Source: Hyphomicrobiales bacterium (GTDB lineage Bacteria > Pseudomonadota > Alphaproteobacteria > Rhizobiales > JAJFHB01). From it: a DNA stretch of 64,000 nt. A model generated the notes under the pieces. That model ran no database searches and had not been told where the DNA came from. It saw nothing but the letters and a program-made list of their open reading frames with translations. The translations under genes were made by a program, and so were the position numbers. Where the stretch lies: the NCBI GenBank assembly GCA_021775755.1, contig JAJFHE010000003.1, forward strand, positions 1-64,000, given 5' to 3'. Of the stretch, positions 34,406-42,936 are shown one piece after another; within the stretch, counting starts at the first letter, position 1; every line of letters starts with the position of its first letter.

Positions 34406-34882
34406 ATGAGTGAACTTCCGAAAAGCGCACGCAAGGTGCAAGACGCGGCCGACGGACTGAATCTTGAAATCCACGTCCTGGAAATGCCCGAAAGCACGCG
34501 CACAGCGCCCGAAGCAGCAGCCGCATGCGGATGCGAGCTGGCGCAGATCGTAAAATCGCTGGTGTTCAAGGGCACCGACACAGGCAAGCCCTACCTGTTC
34601 CTGGTGTCGGGAGCCAATCGTGTCGACACGGAAAAGGTCGCAGCTAGTGCGGGCGAACCGCTTGGCCGCGCCGATGCGGACTACGTGCGCGATGTTACCG
34701 GCTATGCCATCGGTGGCATTCCGCCCTTCGGCCATGCACGGGAACTGCCGACATTCATCGACACAGGTCTCCTGACGCATGACACGATCTGGGCAGCTGC
34801 CGGCACGCCGAAATGCCTGTTTTCAGTCCGCCCGAAAGCGCTGCAACAGGCAATCGGCGCCGAAATCCTGGAAGTCTGCTGA
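34406..34882 (+). CDS. YbaK/ProX-type aminoacyl-tRNA deacylase
   Basis: A 158-residue protein of the YbaK/aminoacyl-tRNA deacylase family, which hydrolyses mischarged tRNAs, often Cys-tRNA(Pro) or Ala-tRNA(Pro). The conserved lysine is in QIVKSLVFKG near residues 47-56, and the substrate-pocket motif GGIPPFGH is near 108-115, followed by AGTPKCLFSV. No fusion or extension is present. It ends 10 bp before the stop of the convergent L,D-transpeptidase gene, so the two transcripts must overlap. Its own promoter would lie in the 195 bp upstream, shared with the divergent hypothetical gene. Confidence 0.9.
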   Translation: MSELPKSARKVQDAADGLNLEIHVLEMPESTRTAPEAAAACGCELAQIVKSLVFKGTDTGKPYLFLVSGANRVDTEKVAASAGEPLGRADADYVRDVTGYAIGGIPPFGHARELPTFIDTGLLTHDTIWAAAGTPKCLFSVRPKALQQAIGAEILEVC

Positions 34883-34892
34883 GCGCCGCCGT

Positions 34893-35318
34893 CTAGTGAC
34901 GGATGACGATCCGGGTGTTGCGCCGTCCGAACCGCTTCACCAATCTGAAGAACACGGACGCATTACGGGGGTGCAGACGCACGCAGCCGTGCGATGCCGG
35001 CCGGCCGAGCCTGGAAACCTGATCGGTGCCGTGTATCGCGTATCCGCGGTAGAAAAATACCGAGAAAGGCATCGGCGCGTTGTTGTAACGGCGCGAGCGA
35101 TGATGGCGGCTCAGGAATGTCGGGCGCCACGAACCGGTCGGCGTGCGATAGCGCCCGCGACCGCTCGAAATGCGCCACGAATGCCGCGCAACGCCGTTCA
35201 CATAGACTTTCATGGTCTGCGATGAAATATCGATCCGCGCCTCGACGCCAGCCAGTACAACCGACGGTGTTGCAGCAACTAGAAAAATAGCGACGAGCCC
35301 TGCAAGAATAAATCTCAT
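34893..35318 (-). CDS. L,D-transpeptidase (YkuD domain)
   Basis: A 141-residue exported enzyme that forms 3-3 peptidoglycan cross-links or attaches proteins to peptidoglycan. A signal peptide covers about residues 1-23 (LAGLVAIFLVAATPSVVLAG). The YkuD motif is intact: HGTDQVSRLGRPASHGCVRL near residues 98-117, with the catalytic Cys in SHGCVR. The protein is short, holding little beyond the catalytic domain, as in many Hyphomicrobiales paralogues, which often exist in a dozen copies. A Shine-Dalgarno AAGGGG precedes the start. The 264 bp upstream contain no visible gene. Confidence 0.92.
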   Translation of the reverse strand: MRFILAGLVAIFLVAATPSVVLAGVEARIDISSQTMKVYVNGVARHSWRISSGRGRYRTPTGSWRPTFLSRHHRSRRYNNAPMPFSVFFYRGYAIHGTDQVSRLGRPASHGCVRLHPRNASVFFRLVKRFGRRNTRIVIRH

Positions 35319-35582
35319 AATCTCAACCCCTTACACCACTAAGTTACAAACAGGTAAGCCGCCGCCACTAACCAGCCTAACCTAGGGCGGAAATGTGGAC
35401 AATTCACAATTAAGTTTGGCCTTAACGCCGCACTCTTTCTCGATCGGAATGTTATCGGACTTGTTACCCGGGACGATACTCAATGCCGCTGGCTGAAAAT
35501 CAACGGCGCGATCCCGGGCGCACGCGCAAACGTGCTTCAAATGCGCATATGCGACAGATCGCCGGTATCCGTACGGTGCTGC

Positions 35583-36176
35583 TCACTGGCCATTGAAGCT
35601 GCCACCGATAATTCGCCCCAGAAGCACTTCTGCATATTTCGCAGCTTCGTCCGGCGGCGGTTTGCTGTCACTCAGAGCCCAGCGGATCCACAATCCATCG
35701 ATCAAGGCCGCCGCGCCTTCCGAGAGCCTGATCGCCTCCTTGCGCGGCATGCGCTGGCCGAGGGCGTAGCAGAAATTGCTGCGCAGCCGGCGTGCGTAAA
35801 TGCGCAGCAGGTGACGCGAGCTCGGTCCGGTTTGCGCCTGCATATAGAAAGCAAGCCAGGCCGAAATCGTCACCGGTTGAAATTGCCCCGGCGCAAAGCT
35901 TGCCAGAATGATTGCCCGAACCCGGTCTTCAGGCGTTTTCGCGTGCGCAAGTTGTGAACGGAATTCTTCTCCCAGCGACCTCAGGAGGTGCCGCATGGTG
36001 GCGGTGAGAAGTTGATCCTTGCTGCCGAAATAGTGGTGCGCCAGCCCATACGACACGCCCGCGCGTTTGGCGATTTCGCTGACCGTGACCTCGCAAAAGC
36101 CACGATCATGGATCGCCTCCATCGTCGCGTCGATCAATTGCCGCTTCCGGGTAGATTCAACCCGCCTTCGCGCCAT
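35583..36176 (-). CDS. betI: TetR-family regulator BetI
   Basis: A 197-residue TetR-family repressor. The helix-turn-helix region is VTVSEIAKRAGVSYGLAHHY near residues 29-48, with the BetI-typical GSKDQLLTATMRHLLR next to it and EAIRLSEGAAALIDGLWIRW in the ligand domain. BetI represses choline/glycine betaine genes and responds to choline. The start at 36176 (MARRRVESTRKRQ) is chosen over an upstream ATG at 36230, which would lie inside the palindromic operator. It is divergent from the betaine ABC transporter, with 120 bp between starts, so it probably represses both itself and the transporter. Confidence 0.9.
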   Translation of the reverse strand: MARRRVESTRKRQLIDATMEAIHDRGFCEVTVSEIAKRAGVSYGLAHHYFGSKDQLLTATMRHLLRSLGEEFRSQLAHAKTPEDRVRAIILASFAPGQFQPVTISAWLAFYMQAQTGPSSRHLLRIYARRLRSNFCYALGQRMPRKEAIRLSEGAAALIDGLWIRWALSDSKPPPDEAAKYAEVLLGRIIGGSFNGQ

Positions 36177-36206
36177 CTGGCATCTCCTGAAATCCAAGCG
36201 CACTTT

Positions 36207-36234
36207 AGAATTGATTGATTGATCAATCAATTCT
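36207..36234. promoter_or_regulatory. Palindromic BetI operator
   Basis: A perfect inverted repeat of two 13-bp arms (36207-36219 and 36222-36234) around a TG dinucleotide. The arm is AGAATTGATTGAT, with repeated TTGAT units like known bet operators. It lies 30 bp upstream of the betI start and 62 bp upstream of the transporter start, in an AT-rich patch unlike the GC-rich surroundings. Both promoters would be within reach of a bound BetI dimer or tetramer. Confidence 0.88.
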
Positions 36235-36296
36235 ATTATCCTGCCCGGATGGCAAACGTCAATGAAACGCCATCGGCAATTTTTGGGAGGAAATTG

Positions 36297-37265
36297 ATGA
36301 GGACGAAACTGTTTGGCGCGGCGCTGGCTGCATCATTGAGCATCGCCGGCTTCGGCTATTCGGCAAGCGCCGCCGATATGGGCGACGTATCCGAGCCGAT
36401 CAAACTGGCAATGAACGAGTGGACCGGCCAGCACATCACCACCAAGGTCGCAGGCGCAATCCTGGAACGTGCCGGATATACGGTAGAATACGTAACCGCC
36501 GGCTATTATCCGCAAATGACCGCGATCCGCGATAACACGATCTCCGCGACGCTGGAAATCTGGAGCTCCAATATCGGCGAGCACTACTCCGAAGCGCTCG
36601 CTTCCGGTCAGGCAGTGCACATTGGCGATCTTGGGCTCATTCCGCAGGAGACCTGGTTCTATAACAACGCCGCCGCTGAAGCGTGTCCGGGCCTGCCCGC
36701 ATGGGATGCTCTCAAGGAATGCGCCAAAGCCTTTGCGAACGCGGAAACGTTTCCGAATGGGAGGCTGCTCGATTATCCAGCCGACTGGGGAACATCCAAT
36801 GTACAGCGTCTCGAAGCGCTTAGCCTGCCCGTAACTTCGGTTCCCGCGGGTTCCGAAGGCGCGCTGGTAGCCGAAATTCAGGCAGCTGAAAGCAGCAGCG
36901 AGCCGCTTTTGGTGATGTTCTGGAGCCCGCACTGGGTGCACGCTTCGGTCGAACTTCACATGCTCGGATTGCCGGCTTATGAAGACGGCTGCTACGAAGA
37001 TGCCTCCGTGGGCGTCAATCCGGATTCGACCTATGACTGCGATTGGCTGCGTGGCCGGATTGATAAGGTCGCCTGGGTTGGGATGGAAGATAAATGGCCG
37101 GCGGCCTTTGAACTGCTCTCTGCTTATCAGCTCAGCAATGAGCACCAGATCCCCATGATGGCGGCTGTCGACGTCGACGGTAAGGATATCGACGAGGTCG
37201 TTTCAGCCTGGGTAGATGCAAATGAGTCTGTCTGGCGCGGTTGGGTTGACGCGGCAACACAATAG
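36297..37265 (+). CDS. Glycine betaine/choline ABC transporter substrate-binding protein
   Basis: A 322-residue periplasmic binding protein of the OpuAC family. A signal peptide ends near residue 23 (LSIAGFGYSASAAD). The domain starts PIKLAMNEWTGQHITTKVAG, with a Trp-containing ligand site as expected for quaternary ammonium ligands, and continues with LEIWSSNIGEHY and LLVMFWSPHWVHA. The start at 36297 has a strong Shine-Dalgarno (GGGAGGA) 5 nt upstream and yields the signal peptide directly. It is the first gene of a three-gene transporter controlled by the BetI operator, followed by a hairpin before the ATPase gene. Confidence 0.92.
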   Translation: MRTKLFGAALAASLSIAGFGYSASAADMGDVSEPIKLAMNEWTGQHITTKVAGAILERAGYTVEYVTAGYYPQMTAIRDNTISATLEIWSSNIGEHYSEALASGQAVHIGDLGLIPQETWFYNNAAAEACPGLPAWDALKECAKAFANAETFPNGRLLDYPADWGTSNVQRLEALSLPVTSVPAGSEGALVAEIQAAESSSEPLLVMFWSPHWVHASVELHMLGLPAYEDGCYEDASVGVNPDSTYDCDWLRGRIDKVAWVGMEDKWPAAFELLSAYQLSNEHQIPMMAAVDVDGKDIDEVVSAWVDANESVWRGWVDAATQ

Positions 37266-37299
37266 GATCGTCTGCGTATTGCAAACAACGATCAGGTTC

Positions 37300-37329
37300 T
37301 TGGGGCTGCGCGGCATCGTGCGGCCCCAA
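37300..37329 (+). terminator. Intercistronic hairpin after the binding-protein gene
   Basis: Ten-bp arms at 37300-37309 and 37320-37329 (TTGGGGCTGC / GCGGCCCCAA, one G-T pair) enclose a 10-nt loop. It lies 35 bp after the binding-protein stop and 140 bp before the ATPase start, with no long T-run. Such hairpins usually stabilise or partly terminate the message so that binding protein exceeds ATPase and permease. Confidence 0.6.
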
Positions 37330-37471
37330 AGCTTTCGCGGCCGGTTAACGTCAGGTGCTGTTGGACAACGCACGCACCTCTAACGTACAGTTTCGGGAAA
37401 ATTGAACGCCGCACCAAGCGGCGACCAGAGGGGAGGACGCCTGTGTCCAACAAGTGCCGGAGTGTGCGCTC

Positions 37472-38527
37472 ATGAGCGAGACGCAGCCTCTCCTTAAGTG
37501 CCGCCATTTATGGAAGGTGTACGGTCCGGACGCTGAAAAGTCCGTGCCGGCAGCCAACGGCCAGGTCGATGACACAGAGGCGCTGATCGCCCAAATGCGC
37601 GATGACGACCAGATCGTCGCTGTGGGAGACGTCAGCTTCGACGTCCAGCGCGGCGAAACATTTGTCATCATGGGCCTTTCAGGGTCCGGCAAATCAACGG
37701 TGATCCGGTGCCTCTCGCGGCTCACGGAGCCGACCGCGGGCGAAGTGCTGCTTGATGGTGAAGACCTCCTCACGGTAACGCCCAGCCAGTTGATCGACAT
37801 CAGGCGCCATAAGATGGGCATGGTGTTTCAGAACTTCGGGCTGCTCCCGCATATGACGGTTCTGGAGAATGTCGCATTTCCCCTGACGCTGCAAAAGCAG
37901 CCGCTGCAAGCGGCGCACGAGCGCGCCCTGCAGATGGTTGAGTTGGTTGGCCTGAAGGGCCGCGAAGAAGCATTTCCCCGCGAGCTCTCAGGTGGCCAGC
38001 AACAACGCGTCGGCATCGCCCGCTCGCTTGCCGTCGATCCGGAACTGTGGTTCCTCGATGAACCGTTTTCCGCACTCGATCCGCTTATCCGCCGGCAGAT
38101 GCAGGACGAGTTCATGCGGCTACAGGAGCAACTTCACAAGACAATCGTCTTCATCACACATGACTTTCTCGAGGCGTTGCGTGTCGGCGACCGCGTCGCG
38201 ATCATGAAGGAGGGCCGCTTCATTCAGGTTGGTACGCCTTCCGAAATCGTGCTCAAGCCCGCCAGCGATTATGTGCGCGATTTCGTGCAGGACGTACCGC
38301 GCATCCGCGTCGTCAAGGCGAGCGATGTGATGTTGCCGGTCGGCAAGGTTGACGACGATTGCCACCATGTATTGCCGGACACGCCGCTTGAAGAATTGCT
38401 CGTCCCCCTCGCCGCCTCCGCCAAGCCGGTCGCGGTACGCAACGAAGGTGGCGACGTCGTTGGGCTGGTCGACTCGACATCGATCGTGGCCGGCCTCGCC
38501 TCGCTTCAGGACGATGGCAATGGCTGA
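37472..38527 (+). CDS. Glycine betaine/proline ABC transporter ATP-binding protein
   Basis: A 351-residue ATPase of the ProV/OpuAA type. Walker A is GLSGSGKST near residues 68-76, the signature is ELSGGQQQRVGIARSLA near 171-187 and Walker B is LWFLDEPFSALD. The extra N-terminal segment before VGDVSFDVQ is usual in this family. The C-terminus (DTPLEELLVPLAASAKPVAV, then GLVDSTSIVAGL) is a single CBS-like element of the sort that senses ionic strength in OpuA. The ATG at 37472 is preferred over a GTG 18 nt upstream. It overlaps the permease gene by 8 to 14 bp. Confidence 0.93.
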   Translation: MSETQPLLKCRHLWKVYGPDAEKSVPAANGQVDDTEALIAQMRDDDQIVAVGDVSFDVQRGETFVIMGLSGSGKSTVIRCLSRLTEPTAGEVLLDGEDLLTVTPSQLIDIRRHKMGMVFQNFGLLPHMTVLENVAFPLTLQKQPLQAAHERALQMVELVGLKGREEAFPRELSGGQQQRVGIARSLAVDPELWFLDEPFSALDPLIRRQMQDEFMRLQEQLHKTIVFITHDFLEALRVGDRVAIMKEGRFIQVGTPSEIVLKPASDYVRDFVQDVPRIRVVKASDVMLPVGKVDDDCHHVLPDTPLEELLVPLAASAKPVAVRNEGGDVVGLVDSTSIVAGLASLQDDGNG

Positions 38528-40613
38528 GTTGCAGAGCAAATTGCAGTCGGCAATTGCAGACAGGATATTCCTGATCTGGGTCGCGGTGATAGCGGCAACG
38601 CTGGTTGTAACCGCCATACAACCTTCCGCCGCATGGCTCATCGACTACCCCAAAGCCTGGCAGATCCCGCTTGCCGATGTCGTAAATATCGGCGCCGACT
38701 GGTTCATCGACAGCTTCAAGTTCATATTCCGTTTTCTGGCGGACGTGCTCGAATATCCCATGCGCGCGCTGCAATGGGTGCTGCACGCTCTGCCCTGGGC
38801 GGCAACGCTCGCGCTGTTCAGCGCCGTTGCCTATTTCAGCAGCGGCTGGCGCCTTGCGGCATTTACTGCAGCAGCCCTGTTTTATATGGCACTCACCGGC
38901 TACTGGAATGAAAGCATGAACACGTTGGCGCTTGTCGGCATCTCGGTGCCCGGCGCCATTGCTCTTGGGTTTGCGCTCGGTGTTTCCGGCCATGCATCGC
39001 CCAGGTGGCGGCGTACGCTGATGCCTATACTCGACCTTATGCAGACAGTGCCTGCCTTCGCCTATCTCATTCCGATCCTGCTGCTGTTTGGCTTCGGTCC
39101 GGTGGTCGGCATGATCGCCAGCCTGATCTTTGCAACGCCGGCAATGGTGCGAAATGTGCTGCTCGGGCTCGACACCATCCCCGAAACCATTGTTGAGGCG
39201 GGACGCATGTGCGGCGCCAGCGCCCGCCAGTTGTTCTGGCGCGTCAAGGTGCCCTCGGCAATGCACCAGTTCCTCATTGGCGTGAACCAGACGACCATGG
39301 CCGGCCTTTCCATGGTAATCATCGCCGCCATCATCGGCGGATTTGACGATATCGGGTGGGAGGTTCTCTCTCAGATGCGCAAGGCGCGCTTCGGCGAAAG
39401 CCTCATGTCGGGCCTCGTCATCGCATTCCTTGCCATGGTCATGGACCGCATTTCATACGGGTTTGCCGACCGCAGCACCGGCGTATCGGCCAGCCACGTG
39501 CCCTGGTGGATGCAACGACGCTACTGGATCGGTCTGATTGCGGTGCCGGCCGTCTTTATTGCACTTTCGTTCGCCTTCGAGTGGCTCGCAAGCTACCCGA
39601 AGGACTGGATCTGGGATCCGGCCGCATGGTTGAACCAGTTGATCAAGGATTTCACCCGCGACTACAGGGGTCTGACAACGTCGATCAAGAACAACACTCT
39701 GTTTTTTTTCATGCTGCCCCTCAAAATCGGCCTGCAGCAAACCATCTCGCCATTCTCTTGGGGCTTTGAGTTCACACCCGTTCTGAAGGCGCTCTACTGG
39801 GCCCTGCTCGCCGCTGTCTCGGCATATGCGTTCGTGCGCAGAAACTGGCCCATCGCGGTTTGTTTCGCGATTGTCGGGATCGTATTGTTCTTCGGTTTGA
39901 CGGGCCTGCCATGGCCGACATTCATTGTTGCGGTAGGGCTCATCGCGTGGATCGCGGGCGGGCGTAACCTGGCAATCTTTGCGGTATTGTCGCTGTTGTT
40001 CGTTTTGACGATGGGACTGTGGAAGCCCGCCATGCTGTCGCTTTATCTCGTCAGCGTGGCCATTCTCCTCTGTCTCGTCATCGGCGGCACTCTCGGCATT
40101 CTTGCCGCCAACAATCAGTGGGCGTCCTGGATCATCCGGCCGATCAACGATACGCTGCAGACGATGCCGCAGTTCGTCTTCCTGATCCCGATCCTCATGG
40201 TGTTTCAGGTCGGCGACTTCACGGCCCTGCTCGCCATCATCGCCTATGCGATCGTTCCCATCACACGCTACACCGAACATGGCATTCGCCAGGTTTCCCA
40301 CGACGTCGTCGAGGCCGGGCGAATGATGGGCTGCACAAAGCTGCAGCTTCTGTTCCAGGTACAACTGCCGATGGCGGTGCCGCAGATCCTGCTCGGACTC
40401 AATCAGACGGTGCTCTACGGCATTGGCATGCTGGTGATTGCGGCGCTGGTGGGAACCACTGGACTTGGTCAGCGCATTTACATTGCACTGAGCGATGCCG
40501 ATGCCGGCCGGGGCATCGTTGCCGGCCTTGCCATGGCCCTTGTCGCCATGATCATCGACCGTATTCTCCAGGGCTTCAGCGAGCAGCGCAAGGCGGCCCT
40601 CGGGCTCTCCTGA
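38514..40613 (+). CDS. Fused double permease of the glycine betaine ABC transporter
   Basis: A 699-residue permease carrying two complete binding-protein-dependent transport domains in one chain. The two EAA loops are VEAGRMCGASARQLFWRVKV (about residue 225) and VEAGRMMGCTKLQLLFQVQL (about 600). Each is preceded by ILDLMQTVPAFAYLIPILLL or the matching DTLQTMPQFVFLIPILMV. ProW-type permeases are normally about 300-400 residues and form homodimers; here the dimer is covalent. Start is ATG 38514 or 38520, both inside the end of the ATPase gene. Extra helices lie between the halves (about 340-520). Confidence 0.9.
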   Translation: MAMAELQSKLQSAIADRIFLIWVAVIAATLVVTAIQPSAAWLIDYPKAWQIPLADVVNIGADWFIDSFKFIFRFLADVLEYPMRALQWVLHALPWAATLALFSAVAYFSSGWRLAAFTAAALFYMALTGYWNESMNTLALVGISVPGAIALGFALGVSGHASPRWRRTLMPILDLMQTVPAFAYLIPILLLFGFGPVVGMIASLIFATPAMVRNVLLGLDTIPETIVEAGRMCGASARQLFWRVKVPSAMHQFLIGVNQTTMAGLSMVIIAAIIGGFDDIGWEVLSQMRKARFGESLMSGLVIAFLAMVMDRISYGFADRSTGVSASHVPWWMQRRYWIGLIAVPAVFIALSFAFEWLASYPKDWIWDPAAWLNQLIKDFTRDYRGLTTSIKNNTLFFFMLPLKIGLQQTISPFSWGFEFTPVLKALYWALLAAVSAYAFVRRNWPIAVCFAIVGIVLFFGLTGLPWPTFIVAVGLIAWIAGGRNLAIFAVLSLLFVLTMGLWKPAMLSLYLVSVAILLCLVIGGTLGILAANNQWASWIIRPINDTLQTMPQFVFLIPILMVFQVGDFTALLAIIAYAIVPITRYTEHGIRQVSHDVVEAGRMMGCTKLQLLFQVQLPMAVPQILLGLNQTVLYGIGMLVIAALVGTTGLGQRIYIALSDADAGRGIVAGLAMALVAMIIDRILQGFSEQRKAALGLS

Positions 40614-40769
40614 TCCGTCTCTGCGCACTCACGCGGTCCGGCGCCGCACAAGGCTACGCAGTTGAGTAAAGGGGCCGTTATGTGCACATTGGCACTATTC
40701 ACGGCGGCGCGGCGCGGTGGCAATTCTGGGCGCCGTTGTTGAACGGTCCGGCATAGAGGTGCGCCGAGA

Positions 40770-41804
40770 ATGCGATCGGAAACGGTACGGCTGCTTGGAG
40801 AAAAGCTCGGCCCCGTCAGTGCCGCCATCGGCACCATCGGGTTTGAACAGGCACTCGCCGCGCTGATCGGCGACCTGCTGCCGCACGATATGATGACGGT
40901 GGCGCGCTACTCCGACCACCACGCGTCGGAAATTGTCGCCCACAGCGCAAGCTTTCCCGAACACATGCTGGAGAAATACGGCAAACTCTACGGCACCCAT
41001 GACCCCTATGCGGCCTACTGGCGCGAGCATGGACCGCTGCAGGTCGTAACGCTCAACGATGTCGCCACTGCTCAAAAGAAATTCGAGCGTTACATACGCG
41101 AGTTCCTTTTCGACAATGGCATCCGCGATGAAATCGGCGTGTTCCTTCCACCTCTTGCTGGCTCGAGTCTGGCAATTTTCTGTGAAAGTGCGCAAAGGCG
41201 CTACGGCAAGCGCGAAAAGCTCTTGCTGCAGGACATCTATCCCCTGCTTGCCAATCTCTACCGTGCCCATTTGATTGCGCTTTTTGCATCACCGCCCGAA
41301 ACCCTTGAACCGTCGTCCGCCGCCAATGATGCCCTGCTGGTGACCACCGCGCAGGGTGAGCCGGTCTGGTCAACGCGGGCCTGGCAGCGTTTGGCGCCAT
41401 CGACCCGCAAAAACATTCGCGAACACATCGCCGCACCCGGCCCGGAGCGCACGGCAAATGTGCCCGTGGACGGCGGCGGCATGCTTGTGGCGGACAATCT
41501 CGGTGGCAGCGGAGACCGCATTGTATGGGCACTGCGCGCGCCGCAACCCTCCGGCCCGGCCGAAAATGCCCTCGACGTCGGCACCTGGACATTCGATCAG
41601 AACCTCACGCCGCGCGAGCGCGATGTTGTCACGCTCATTCTTCAGGGTTACCCGACCTCCCTGATCGCCGACCGGCTGGGCCTGTCGCGCGGCACGGTCA
41701 AGAACCACCGACGGCGCATTTACGAGCGCCTCGACATCACGACCGAGCGTGAACTGTTTCTCATGTATATCGAAGCGGCCATCGGGCCGGCCGGCGCTTC
41801 GTGA
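40770..41804 (+). CDS. LuxR-family transcriptional regulator
   Basis: A 344-residue regulator. The C-terminal LuxR helix-turn-helix is clear: LTPRERDVVTLILQG then LIADRLGLSRGTVKNHRRRI near residues 277-316. The N-terminal two thirds are a GAF-like or unnamed sensor region (FEQALAALIGDLLPHDMMTV, THDPYAAYWREHG) with no phospho-acceptor domain. The same family is seen again at 57489-58319. It starts 156 bp after the betaine permease gene, and 65 bp before the GFA gene. It may regulate the adjacent transporter or the GFA/AhpD pair; neither is shown. Ligand unknown. Confidence 0.85.
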   Translation: MRSETVRLLGEKLGPVSAAIGTIGFEQALAALIGDLLPHDMMTVARYSDHHASEIVAHSASFPEHMLEKYGKLYGTHDPYAAYWREHGPLQVVTLNDVATAQKKFERYIREFLFDNGIRDEIGVFLPPLAGSSLAIFCESAQRRYGKREKLLLQDIYPLLANLYRAHLIALFASPPETLEPSSAANDALLVTTAQGEPVWSTRAWQRLAPSTRKNIREHIAAPGPERTANVPVDGGGMLVADNLGGSGDRIVWALRAPQPSGPAENALDVGTWTFDQNLTPRERDVVTLILQGYPTSLIADRLGLSRGTVKNHRRRIYERLDITTERELFLMYIEAAIGPAGAS

Positions 41805-41869
41805 GCAGCATCGGAACGCTCGGGTCGACGCGAGAATTAGACTGTTGGGAATTTTCGGAAGGAACGTTC

Positions 41870-42340
41870 ATGAACAATGGTGAGCATGTGTTGAGTGGCG
41901 GTTGCCGGTGCGGCGCCATCCGGTACGAAGCGACATCCGCGCCCGTTTCCGTGTCGCACTGTCACTGCGACAGCTGTCGCCGCTCAACCGGCGCCCCCGC
42001 GGTAACATTTGTCATGTTGCGCAGGGCCGATTTCCGCTTCCTAGCGGCGGAACCGAAATTCCATGAATCATCGCCCGGCGTGCACCGCGGATTTTGTCCC
42101 GAATGCGGAACGCCGCTTTCCTGGCACGGCGATGCACAACGCCACGCGGACGTCATCGAACTTTATGTCGGGACCTTCGACGAACCGGCAACGCTGGTTC
42201 CTGAATTTCACATCTACTACGGCGAGCGCGTTGCCTGGTACGACACGGCCGACCACCTGCCGCGTTACGGTGAGTTGACGTCAAACGCCGAACCGGTGAG
42301 CAGCGCACCCAAATTCCTGGACGGAGACGCACACCAATGA
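41870..42340 (+). CDS. GFA-family (glutathione-dependent formaldehyde-activating-like) zinc protein
   Basis: A 156-residue GFA/CENP-V-fold protein. The zinc ligands are in GGCRCGAIRYE (residues 10-20), CHCDSCRRSTGAPA (about 34-47) and GFCPECGTPLSW (about 77-88). Family members bind zinc and sometimes glutathione adducts; most are not formaldehyde-activating. The start at 41870 has a Shine-Dalgarno GGAAGGA 7 nt upstream, favouring it over an in-frame ATG 69 nt earlier. It overlaps the next gene by 4 bp (ATGA), implying they work together. Confidence 0.9.
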   Translation: MNNGEHVLSGGCRCGAIRYEATSAPVSVSHCHCDSCRRSTGAPAVTFVMLRRADFRFLAAEPKFHESSPGVHRGFCPECGTPLSWHGDAQRHADVIELYVGTFDEPATLVPEFHIYYGERVAWYDTADHLPRYGELTSNAEPVSSAPKFLDGDAHQ

Positions 42341-42882
42341 CCTTCATTCGAACACTTGGCAATGACGAGGCCGAAGGCACGGTCGCCAAGGCCTTTGCCG
42401 CGTCAATCGAGGCAACCGGTGGCGTTTTCGAGACAACCCGCCTCCTGAGCATATGGCCGGAACTTCTGCTTGCCGAACAGCGGCGTTACAACACGGTGAT
42501 GCTGGAAGAAACGGCACTCACGCGGGCCGAAAAGGAAATGATCGCCTGCGCAGTTTCAGCGGCCAACCGTTGCCGCTACTGCATCGCGCATCACACTGCC
42601 ATGCTGATTGAGGCGGGCACCGACGCCGGCCTCGCAAATGCCATTGCGGACGATTACCCGGCCGCAGACCTGCCCGCGCGCCAGAGGGCAATGCTCGATT
42701 TTGCAACAACCGACCGGCCTGATCAGTCGAATGCCGACACTATTGAAGCCATGCGCCGGCTCGGGTTCGACGACCGCCAACTGCTGGAGATCGTCATCGT
42801 CGCCGGCTTCTTCCACGATTATAACCTGCGCGTCTCGATGTTCGGTCTCGAGCTTGAGGACTGGGCCGGACAGCGGGTATAA
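42337..42882 (+). CDS. AhpD-like carboxymuconolactone decarboxylase-family protein
   Basis: A 181-residue peroxidase-related protein of the alkylhydroperoxidase AhpD fold. The redox motif CxxCxxxH is present as CRYCIAHH near residues 76-83, following LTRAEKEMIACAVSAANR, so thiol-dependent peroxidase activity is plausible. The C-terminal half with DDRQLLEIVIVAGFFHDYNLR is typical of the group. It is translationally coupled to the GFA gene. A hairpin between its stop and the convergent cyclase gene should terminate both transcripts. Confidence 0.9.
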   Translation: MTFIRTLGNDEAEGTVAKAFAASIEATGGVFETTRLLSIWPELLLAEQRRYNTVMLEETALTRAEKEMIACAVSAANRCRYCIAHHTAMLIEAGTDAGLANAIADDYPAADLPARQRAMLDFATTDRPDQSNADTIEAMRRLGFDDRQLLEIVIVAGFFHDYNLRVSMFGLELEDWAGQRV

Positions 42883-42890
42883 ATCAAAAC

Positions 42891-42912
42891 GGCGGCCACT
42901 TTCGTGACCGCC
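42891..42912. terminator. Bidirectional hairpin terminator
   Basis: Nine-bp arms at 42891-42899 (GGCGGCCAC) and 42904-42912 (GTGACCGCC), with one mismatch, enclose TTTC. An A-run (AAATCAAAAC) precedes and a short T-rich stretch (TTCAATTT) follows. It lies between the convergent AhpD-like and cyclase genes and could terminate in both directions. Confidence 0.7.
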
Positions 42913-42936
42913 GCCGGTTCAATTTGAGAACCTATA

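Noticed and set aside
39453-40628. A 391-codon minus-strand open frame opposite the betaine permease
   Set aside because: The translation is highly charged and antisense to membrane helices; the permease is clearly real.
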